Shown: piece after piece, positions 27,701-34,379 of the stretch
How the letters are laid out: each line of letters begins with the position of its first letter
How positions within the stretch are numbered: position 1 is the first letter of the stretch
From: Smittia aterrima
Taxonomy: Eukaryota > Arthropoda > Insecta > Diptera > Chironomidae
Length of the DNA: 64,000 nucleotides
Direction of reading: 5' to 3'
NCBI GenBank assembly: GCA_033063855.1
Contig: CP093830.1
Location: 19,406,854 to 19,470,853, forward strand
Position numbers and translations under genes: made by a program
Notes under the pieces: model-generated
Told to the model about the DNA's origin: nothing
The model's input: only the letters and a program-made list of their open reading frames with translations
The model's database searches: none

Positions 27701-28637
27701 GTAAGCGAACGAAATCAAATAAATGACTTTGAATTTTCTAATGAAAGTAATGTTAGTCTTGAATTTCAAAGTTGAGCAGCGACCCCGCACAACCCTCTCA
27801 CTCAACCCGCTAATTTCTATCGCCATCGGCATCGGGGCGGCAATACTGATTGGCAGTTGCGCCATCATCATAGCTTTAAGGATAACTTGTGGACGACGAA
27901 ATCGAAGGAAAGACGTTCACCACAATACAACGGTGCGGGTCGCATCACCAGGCCCAAGTATCAAAAGTGGAGGGAGTAAGGACTACGATGGTAATGAGAG
28001 TGACGAGAAAAATCCCGATGTCATTCCCGAAACCATTGATTCCGATGATCAAGTATGACAAGCTTCATTTAATTTTCGCCCCATTGAACATCAACGACTC
28101 ATTCGCTTTCTTCTCCTTCTCCCTTCTCTCTTTCCATCATTGCTACAGGTTGAATTCATTAGACGACGACAACACATATCAACGATCGATACCAGCAGTC
28201 CAAGTCGATTACTATTAGCATCAAACATTTCATCAAATAGCAGCAGTTTTATACCAAATAGCACCATTCAAATTCATAAGAACCACAACGCTATGGGCTA
28301 CTGTACGCTTCGTAATGGCGCACATCATAGTCAATCTCAAATGAACTCACCGAACAGCATGTCGATGGTTCCTGGACCGCCAAAGCAGTTTCAAAATCCT
28401 TCAAATACATGTACGCTTCCACGACATCACAATAATCACTGGCCATCGTATGGTGGAACGATTGCTGGCGTGAGAAACATGTCGCAAACGATCACAATAA
28501 GCGGAACGCAACCTCCGCCACCCTCAACCATAGCCATGCACAATCTAGGGCCAAACGCTCGCGCGAGAGTCTGTGTAGGCCTTTCCGAAGAGGATATCGA
28601 CGTTCCGCTGATGATCAAGCGCGAAAGCACGGTATGA
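6627..28637 (+). CDS. Sidestep (Side)-family Ig/FN3 transmembrane receptor, complete 15-exon CDS
   Basis: Join of 6627-6711, 9778-9910, 11039-11175, 11247-11318, 18402-18719, 18779-18936, 19887-20031, 21855-21985, 22220-22379, 22574-22595, 22718-22866, 22993-23115, 27392-27700, 27772-28052 and 28149-28637. The sum is 2712 nt, 903 residues, with every intron GT..AG and every phase consistent. Domains seen: signal peptide about 1-27; Ig1 with Cys46, Trp62 and Cys123 in DADTGIYRC; Ig2 Cys175-Cys228; Ig3 Cys275-Cys328; Ig4 Cys377-Cys427; Ig5 Cys471-Cys524; FN3 about 546-645; transmembrane helix about 661-684 followed by Arg-rich RRNRRK; tail with GYCTLRNG at 791-798 and C-terminal ESTV. The Ig1 segment WYRED..GTPIYSVDIR and the YAPTC..RVYGVA linker into Ig5 are typical of the Side family. 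Known family role: cell-surface ligands for Beat proteins in axon and synaptic partner recognition. Which of the several Side paralogues it represents cannot be decided by eye. Main uncertainty is the exon 14 acceptor. Confidence 0.92.
6712..9777 (+). other. Side-like intron 1 (3.1 kb), no gene seen
   Basis: Bounded by GTAAGC and a CTTTCAG acceptor. Contains AT-rich sequence, Ser/Lys/Phe-rich chance ORFs and GA/CT tracts. I see no conserved coding segment or RNA gene in it. Confidence 0.7.
9778..9910 (+). CDS. Side-like exon 2: first half of Ig1
   Basis: Encodes VPLFTIEALIGETVYLPCNI and on to WYREDKGTPIY. It carries the first Ig1 cysteine (Cys46) and core tryptophan (Trp62). Acceptor CTTTCAG, donor CAG|GTAACA; enters in phase 1 and leaves in phase 2. 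The GTPIYS string is a strong Side-family mark. Confidence 0.93.
9911..11038 (+). other. Side-like intron 2 (1.1 kb)
   Basis: No coding segment seen. Contains one perfect CRE-like octamer TGACGTCA at 10632-10639 and a poly-T tract before the acceptor. Confidence 0.7.
11039..11175 (+). CDS. Side-like exon 3: middle of Ig1
   Basis: Encodes SVDIRDRDPNAAKRWSDETV through AYFLFDKLPGELAVQNAKDADT. Acceptor CTTTTTTTTAG; donor G|GTGAAT. The stretch includes the DADTG lead-in to the second Ig1 cysteine, which lies in the next exon. Confidence 0.93.
11247..11318 (+). CDS. Side-like exon 4: end of Ig1
   Basis: A 72-nt exon encoding GIYRCRVDFKVAQTRNSGVN and LTII. It holds Cys123 that closes the Ig1 disulfide. 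Only 71 bp separate it from exon 3. Acceptor ACTTTCAG, donor G|GTGAGT, phase 1 out, as expected at an Ig domain boundary. Confidence 0.93.
11319..18401 (+). other. Side-like intron 4 (7.1 kb), largest intron
   Basis: AT-rich intron with a (CT)n run near 13650-13673 and several GA tracts. The longest chance ORF (12617-13117) has no recognisable domain. No nested gene is supported on either strand. Confidence 0.7.
13650..13673. repeat. (CT)n microsatellite
   Basis: An uninterrupted run of CT dinucleotides after TCGTCTTT, inside Side-like intron 4. On the minus strand it reads as GAGA repeats. Confidence 0.9.
18402..18719 (+). CDS. Side-like exon 5: complete Ig2
   Basis: A single 318-nt phase 1-1 exon encodes a whole I-set-like Ig domain (residues 143-249) with Cys175 in KLKCDVFGG, Trp188 in VTWFRDG and Cys228 in SRFTCKAIN. 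An NVT glycosylation sequon lies at 185. Acceptor TTTTTTCCAG, donor T|GTAAGC. Confidence 0.95.
18779..18936 (+). CDS. Side-like exon 6: first half of Ig3
   Basis: Begins 59 bp after exon 5 with APLNIRLLGAHQHQPLSAG and includes Cys275 and ITWFRDSERL. Acceptor CTTTCAACAG; donor ACA|GTATGT in phase 0, which splits the Ig3 domain. Confidence 0.92.
18937..19886 (+). other. Side-like intron 6 (950 bp)
   Basis: No exon-like segment recognised. An ORF at 19283-19657 is basic, low in complexity near its end, and has no domain. Confidence 0.7.
19887..20031 (+). CDS. Side-like exon 7: second half of Ig3
   Basis: Encodes TSSDGNQTTSTLSITLSRSD and then AGKYLSCKAYNHMSPSEALE, closing Ig3 with Cys328. An NQT sequon is present. 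Acceptor TTCTTTGCAG, donor T|GTGAGT, phase 1 out. Confidence 0.93.
20032..21854 (+). other. Side-like intron 7 (1.8 kb)
   Basis: AT-rich with GA tracts; no supported gene or RNA. Confidence 0.7.
21855..21985 (+). CDS. Side-like exon 8: first half of Ig4
   Basis: Encodes YVPETSVRLGSSLDPDTIRE, GTDVYFDCIVTAHP (Cys377) and YKVEWRHN (Trp390). Acceptor TTAACAG; donor AAT|GTAGGT in phase 0, the same split position type as Ig3. Confidence 0.93.
22220..22379 (+). CDS. Side-like exon 9: second half of Ig4
   Basis: Encodes GRQLPHNISQGVIISNHSLV and NYSCVGYNAEGDGES, closing Ig4 with Cys427. NIS and NYS sequons are present. Acceptor ATACAACAG, donor T|GTAAGT, phase 1. Confidence 0.94.
22574..22595 (+). 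CDS. Side-like exon 10: 22-nt microexon
   Basis: A 22-nt exon encodes the linker YAPTCAP and two bases of the next codon. It is flanked by a TTCAACAG acceptor and a GTAAGT donor. Leaving it out would break the frame, because exon 9 ends in phase 1 and exon 11 begins needing phase 2. The residues match the conserved YAPTC linker before Ig5 in Side proteins. Confidence 0.88.
22718..22866 (+). CDS. Side-like exon 11: first part of Ig5
   Basis: Encodes LQPRVYGVAKQENAQIKCIV, then NPPEVDFKWTFNNSAES. It includes Cys471 and Trp484 and a FNNS sequon region. Acceptor CATTAG, donor G|GTAAGC. Confidence 0.93.
22993..23115 (+). CDS. Side-like exon 12: end of Ig5
   Basis: Encodes GTSSFVSYTPMTELDYGTLL and CSATNKIGKQKHPCIFHIIA. 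Cys524 pairs with Cys471; LDYGTLLCSATNKIG is the usual F-strand pattern. Acceptor CATTGCAG, donor G|GTACGT. Confidence 0.94.
23116..27391 (+). other. Side-like intron 12 (4.3 kb)
   Basis: Separates the Ig5 exon from the FN3 exon. AT-rich, with short GA tracts. No supported gene, hairpin or repeat family seen. Confidence 0.7.
27392..27700 (+). CDS. Side-like exon 13: FN3 domain
   Basis: A 309-nt phase 1-1 exon encodes one fibronectin type III-like domain (residues about 546-645), with GGLTQQFMLEVRDSQTSELR, a PRFTVNSLMPSAIYLASVYA strand pair and FNSKGRSDP. Such FN3 exons follow Ig5 in Side proteins. Acceptor CTTCATCAG, donor G|GTAAGC; reading through the donor meets a TGA after 8 codons. Confidence 0.93.
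27772..28052 (+). CDS. Side-like exon 14: transmembrane helix and proximal tail
   Basis: Encodes NPLISIAIGIGAAILIGSCA and IIIALRITCGRRNRRKD, a single membrane helix with a basic stop-transfer end, then an acidic stretch SDEKNPDVIPETIDSDDQ. The 3' end (CAA|GTATGA, phase 0) is clear. The 5' acceptor is the weakest of the gene: CAAAG at 27771 is preferred, but a TTAG at 27756 is in the same frame and would add five residues. Confidence 0.85.
28149..28637 (+). CDS. Side-like exon 15: cytoplasmic tail and stop
   Basis: Encodes the last 162 residues, starting VEFIRRRQH after acceptor TTGCTACAG. Rich in Ser, Asn, His and Pro, with GYCTLRNG, a GTQPPPPS run and an acidic EEDIDVPLM segment. It ends KRESTV then TGA. 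The final S-T-V matches a class I PDZ ligand. Confidence 0.93.
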   Translation, partial: VEFIRRRQHISTIDTSSPSRLLLASNISSNSSSFIPNSTIQIHKNHNAMGYCTLRNGAHHSQSQMNSPNSMSMVPGPPKQFQNPSNTCTLPRHHNNHWPSYGGTIAGVRNMSQTITISGTQPPPPSTIAMHNLGPNARARVCVGLSEEDIDVPLMIKRESTV

Positions 28638-28647
28638 CTATAGGACA

Positions 28648-28677
28648 ATAGAGCCGTTGTCGACGACACGGCTCTAT
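28648..28677 (+). promoter_or_regulatory. Stem-loop just after the Side-like stop codon
   Basis: Arms ATAGAGCCG and CGGCTCTAT pair perfectly. After a one-base T bulge, TGT pairs with ACA around the loop CGACG. The 12-bp stem begins 11 nt after the TGA. Function unknown; an RNA-level element is a guess. Confidence 0.6.
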
Positions 28678-29102
28678 GAGATTAAATCAAAGGCAATGAG
28701 AAACAAAAGACGAGAGAGAGAAAAAAACCTTTTTCGAGATAGCTTCAAACAGAGTCAACGGATAGCTAAAGGAGTTAGGACGAAATGAATCTTCTTAAAT
28801 CGTCAGATTGGCACGTTTACAACTTACAATTATTTTCAATTGGCTATCTTGTCCTTCACTGAAAAGGAAAATCTATATTCGAGACTTTACAATTTCTCTT
28901 GAATGAAAGAAAGTTGAGAAAGAAAGAGGCAAACTTGTGATAGAAGGAGAAAAATAATATAAATAAGTATAAATAAGTATTACGAAGAGAGAAAATAGCT
29001 GTGAAATGAGCTCGTTTCTTTCATCAAGAAAACGTTCAATGAGCACAAAAAGGGACGAGAAAGAAGTTTGTGAGAAGAGGAAAATTATATAAAAATTGAT
29101 TG

Positions 29103-29127
29103 GAAAACTTTCTTCTAGAAAGTTTTC
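29103..29127 (+). promoter_or_regulatory. 10-bp perfect hairpin in the Side-like 3' region
   Basis: GAAAACTTTC and GAAAGTTTTC are exact reverse complements around a five-base loop TTCTA. It lies in the probable 3' UTR, about 470 nt after the stop. Confidence 0.55.
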
Positions 29128-30133
29128 AGTTTAATGTTTATTTAATTTGATTTTCGGTGATTGAAGGACTTTAATGATCTGCAAGCAAGATGTGGAATGG
29201 GAATAAGACGACTTAGTATTTACCGAGCTTTTCGAATTGATTTCACTCTGCTCAACAAATGAACGATGACAATTTAAGTCACGAGACGGTGGCTGCTTTT
29301 TCAATCATTATCACATGAAAGTTTTTTCTATTCCAGAGACGTTGTCGTATAAAAATTTTTTGTATAAAGTGTACAAAGACTTTGAAAAGTATCAAAAAAC
29401 TTTCAGTTTGTTCTTTCTCTCTTATTTGGGACGTGCCAAACAAAAAAAAAAATGTTACATTTTTCCAGCATAGTTTATTCACTCAACTCTGTTGACCTGT
29501 AAAGTTTCAATGACATTCACTGACTTGAGTCTTAAGGAGAGAGAGGTTGTCCACTGTTTTGTGAGAAGCTCAAAGGAGGAAATAGTCAATCAAAACTTCT
29601 TAAGACAAGAAATATAAAAAGAAAAAAACTTAATGAATCAAAACGTCGACTTTTGTTACGATTGTAAATAGCGAAATGTTCTTGTAAAAATTGAAAAAGA
29701 AACTTAATCAAACCATAGTCATTGAGAGAAAGAAAAAGTTTTTCGATATCATGACGAAGCAGAGAGAGAATTGTCAATAAGTCTGGTTCAATGACAAATA
29801 TGAGTTTGGCGTTGAAATGCAATGACGTCTAAAGAAAAAGCAATTTCATGATGTTTCAGGACTCTGTCGATTGATGGAAAAGTTTTAAACTTTTCGAGGC
29901 AGTTCAGTTCAATTTCAATTCCATTTACATGAGCAAACGTAATTAAAGAATTAACGAGATTGAATGCACTAGCGTGAGAGCTCACTCTCTCTCTGCTTTG
30001 ACATGACGATTTGAAAAATAATACATTTATCCGCACTTAATGTCACTCATTAATTGTACATAAGCATCGTTGATAGAAAATAAAAATTATAACGCAAAAA
30101 ATTTCTGAAACATTCATCAAAAGAGAAAATAAA

Positions 30134-33100
30134 AATACTGAACGAAATATCAAAACTTTAATTTGTTTCTCGTGATCCACGAGTCGTGGATTTGTATTTC
30201 AGACCTTCATTAAATTTATTTAGACTCTTACGTGGAAAGTCTCTCAATTAGTAAATCAAATTCATTTCCAGCTCGTCTCTGTCTCTGAAGCTCTGTGGTG
30301 AAATGTTATGGATGAAATCCTTTTTATCGTGTGCTCTTTTCAGCTTGTCAGCGACTTTTACTCGTAAAATAAATGCAAGTGCTCACGTTAATTTCGACTC
30401 ACAGCATGCAAAGCGTCACGTCCGAGCGAGTGGAAATTTTAAATAATTAAATAAGACTTTTGCATAAAATCCAATTTTACATCAAGCGATGAACGCTATT
30501 TGCCTTCGTTTTCCATTTAACACATCTGGAAGCCAACGAATGGTCCACAGATGTTTCAATGTACACCTTGAAAACTAAATGAGAGAAGGAAGACGTAAAA
30601 GAAAATGAATCTTCACTACACCATTTCAAAATTAAAAGTTTTCCCATTAACTCTTTCAGCATTTTTCTCGGAAGATTGAATTCCCCTCAAAACTCAAGTT
30701 GTCCTAAGAACATGGCCGACCAGAGAAAGAAGAGAATGAGCTCGAGTGAAAATGTGTATCCATTTAAACGTTGATTTGCTTAATTTGCTAAACGAAATTT
30801 CGAAGTAATTTTGTTCACTCAGGAACATCAAATTACCGATGATCACTTAAAGAAGAAACTAATTCCCAGTTGTGGCTCTCTCGAATCATTAAAAGAAGCT
30901 ACAGCAGAGTGAACTTAACTCCAGGAACTTATTAGCTAAAATATTTTTTACCAAGAAGGCAGAACGAAGATGAAAGGATAACGAAACGTCTGACCCTTTT
31001 TTCCGATTGCATGATTTCCTCAAAGAGCCAAAGATGTAAAGAATAATTCAGGCGACTTCAAGATCCTTTCGTCTTGAAAATTCTTCACAACAAAATATTT
31101 GAGAAATGTTTGAAGTCTGCTTTTAATGAACCGGAACCTTATGACACTCAACATTGCAGCAAAGTCTTCAATTCAAATAAAAAATAAAAGTTTTGTAATG
31201 ATTTCCTCCCCTTTTCTAACAACAACAGTAAACTTGCACAATCCACATACGAACATGGTTCATTAGCAATCGCTATGTTTGTTCCCAAAATTAGGAAAAT
31301 TCAAACATGACAAAAATTTACATAAATAATTTTACTCTTCTTAATTTCGGAGCCAGAAACTTTTGAAATGAGCATTCTGTTGTGATGTAGAATGTCGCTG
31401 TTCTGTGTTTGTTGATCGAGTCATTTTCTCTCTGGCATTGGAGTGGCAAATTGGGGTTTTATTTGTCTCAGAAATATGCCGAGTAATTACTTGAAAATTT
31501 CTCACTTATAATATTTTCCACTTTCCTTCTATTTCCCACGAGAATCACTTCGAGTGAAGTTGGAAGACGGAAACTTGTGTAATGTTTGTACAGCTATAAT
31601 GACAAATTAATTTTAAAGCGCTTTAAATTCTTGAATCCTTTCGAGTCGCGAGAGCATTCGCTGGGAATAATAATCAATTTCGAAATTAATTTACATACTA
31701 CGAAGCGAAATTGTATTTTCAAAGACAACTTTGCTCGCTTGCAAAAACATCTCGCGGAAAAGATTTTAACATCTTACGTAATTGAAAAAAAATATGTTAA
31801 TTCTGTGAAGAAGAAAAACTGATTTCACCAACTCTCATTTATGAGGCTTCTAATTAATATATGAAAAGGAAAAATTTCAAAGTTGAATGACTTCAAAAAG
31901 CTTTGCCTTACGCAAGTACTTTGAGAACAAGTTCATAACAAATTAGAGACGATGAGGGAAAGATGAGAGAGGGTGGGTGTCGGTCGGACGGAATATTACG
32001 CAAATAATCATCACGGAGAAGAAAAACAACGAAGTGTGCTGAGTTGGAGCATCATAATTCACTTTTTTCCCTCACGATATGCTAAATTGAAACTTTGTTT
32101 TCCAATTAAGGAATCAGAGGTAGGAAATAATCTCTCCTTAATCGGATTTACGATTATGGAAATCTACTCGAACTGAAGCCATCAGCATCGACAGAGGCTT
32201 GGTGCTGAAATTAAATAATATCCGGAAATTGGAATCAGATTTTTGCTGTTGGAGGGAAAAGCGAACGCAGTAAAGTGAAATTGTTTTTCTGTTTTTACTT
32301 TTTTTTCCCGCCGACGAGGAATTTTTTTATTTCAACTTTGCGGCAAATTAATCCGAAAATCTTCAAAGCGATGAATGAAGAGTCCTCGACAAAAATAAAA
32401 ATAAAATCTGCCACGCTGCTGATGGTGATTTTGTCAAAAGCTTTTTGAAAGCATCGAGCAATCTTCGCTTTTGCTAATGAGGTTCTTGAAGTTTATAACG
32501 AGTTGATGTAGACAGCGGTTATCTCTCTCCTTTAATGCTCGTCTAATTATCCCTGTAATTCATTCGATTGTACAACGCCGCGTGTCATGGTTAGAGAAGA
32601 AAGTTCCGAGAAAGCTCATGAAAGCCATTTAATTTAGCAAATCGAGGGACTTTTCTCATAAATAACATTATCAAATTATAATTTTCAATGCGAAACGTCA
32701 TTCCAGAAAGTTTATAAATTTATCGTCGTGTGCGGTTAAAATCAAGCTGCTTTTCGGGAGAAGTGCTGCGGAAAACTTCTGAAAGACATTTGCGGTCGGT
32801 GGAAATAGAAAACTTCAAGTTCGCTCGTCTGCCTTTGAGTATTCAATAAAGATTTCGTTTTTGTAAATGGTTTTTTATTGAAAACTTTTTTCTCCTTCTG
32901 CTGAGGAAAAATTATTTACAAAACATTTTGAAACTTTCTCTCATTTTCTTTCTCTCGATTCAAATATATTTTTCAGTTCTTTCAAAATTAAAATTTCTCT
33001 CTTTTGTTTCTTTCTTCTTCGTTTCCTCAACAACATTGAAATGACTTCAGACGACGATGGAGAGTTAAAATAAACCGTCAGAAGTGAGTGTTTGCTTACA

Positions 33101-33234
33101 TCTTATAGAAATTTAAATAAGTTTCGTTTGTTTTGTAAGAACTTGACTTTTAGCTTGATATAGTAAGAAATAAAAGATTTGTGAAGTTAATTGAAATTTA
33201 AGCTGAGAAGTGGGAAGGGGGAAAGGAGATTTAT
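30134..33234. other. Tail-to-tail intergenic space and probable 3' UTR of the deacetylase-like gene
   Basis: No recognisable gene. On the minus strand, AATAAA signals occur at 33230-33235 (overlapping the stop) and at 32874-32879, the latter giving a 3' UTR of about 360 nt. A 17-bp near-palindrome sits at 30175-30191. The rest is AT-rich. Confidence 0.55.
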
Positions 33235-34379
33235 TTAGAGACCGTCACCGGTTGGATCCAACAACCATGGATATGAGTTGGGACATTCCATGCAAGTGAA
33301 GAGACGGAGAGTCTCTCCTGGCAACTCGCGGGTGGTCAAAGGACAAGCGTTAGGAAGAGAGCAGTACGGTTGACCCTTAACATCACATTTCTCCTTCCAT
33401 TCTTGGAAATCTCTAAGTGAGTTGAGTTCGGTTGGGTTTTGCATCCATTGAATGACTTGAAGCATAGTAACGAAGAAGACATCGTTGCGTCCCAACATCT
33501 CTTCAATGAACTTAATCAATTCTTCGCGATATTCTTTCTTTGACTTCAACCATGAGGCGTGGAAGTTCAAGCCCAAAGGTGCACGGTTGCTATTGTAGTG
33601 ACGATTGAAGTTGTGACGCAAAAGTCGTCCGAATTGTTCTCCGCTTTGAACGTTTGAGCAAGAATCGATCATGTGACAACCTGGCAACGATTCATCGAAA
33701 GTAGGGTCATCACGACGATCCAATTCGTTCATGACCATTTCCCAGACTGGATGACTACGCGATGGGCAATTGTGAGCGTTTCCGTTGCACTTGTGTGGCA
33801 TACGGAAGTATAAAGTGTAAGGCCAAATTGGCACTCGGCCGAGCGATGCCGTGATGGATGCGTCATAAACGAAGAATTGATCTGCCATCATTTCAAATTG
33901 TTTATTGCCGCCGACACGCAAATATGGAGCACGAACGCCGATAATGCTGCCATCAGTAATGTTGGCAAAGCGTTCGACAATCAAACGGGCGCCAGCCATC
34001 TCTGCCAACCAATCGTCGTAAGTTCCTTGCGACCAATATTTTGGATCGTCTTTGTGTGTGAGGGAGAAGACTGAGATCTCATGACCACGACGATGCAAGT
34101 CTTGCACGGCTGAGTAGTTGGTGTACTTGTGCGAAACGAAGTAGGTACCACGAATCTGACATCCATTTGGATTCTGACGTTGTCCATTGAAGATATCTTC
34201 GTACAGATCAATATTGTCAACGTTAACCGCTCCGTTGAATGAAATCGTAATCATCTGTGGCACTTGCGATGGTTCAATATTGCCAGGAATTCTCGTTCCG
34301 TCAGCCGAGCAGAAACAATCTGGCAAGACGCACTGCGTTGTATCACAATCTGGTGCACGATTCGGATCTAAATCAACAG
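33235..34379 (-). CDS. verm: CDA2-like exon 5: polysaccharide deacetylase (CE4) domain and stop
   Basis: A 1145-nt exon, residues 162-541 of the 3a form. It begins VDLDPNRAPDCDTTQCVLPD and ends DPTGDGL-TAA. Conserved blocks include TYFVSHKYTNYSAVQDLHRR, RAPYLRVGGNKQFEM, WPYTLYFRMPHKCNGN, ESLPGCHMIDSC and PYCSLPNACPLTTRE. Catalytic motif 1 (normally T-F-D-D) reads S-F-N-G at 207-210, and the first metal-binding His of motif 2 is Phe265, while His269 remains. The fold is probably kept while activity is lost or changed. Acceptor TTTAG at 34380-34381; a 94-bp intron separates it from exon 4. Confidence 0.96.

Larger units (their letters stand above)
28638..30133 (+). other. Probable 3' UTR of the Side-like gene
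   Basis: No coding sequence follows the stop. AATAAA signals on the + strand at 30079-30084 and 30128-30133 give a UTR of about 1.45 kb; later ones at 31176-31181 and 32845-32850 are possible. Two hairpins (28648-28677, 29103-29127), a repeated TATAAATAAG near 28960-28980, and a Pumilio-like TGTAAATA at 29663-29670 lie within it. The end point is inferred. Confidence 0.4.
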
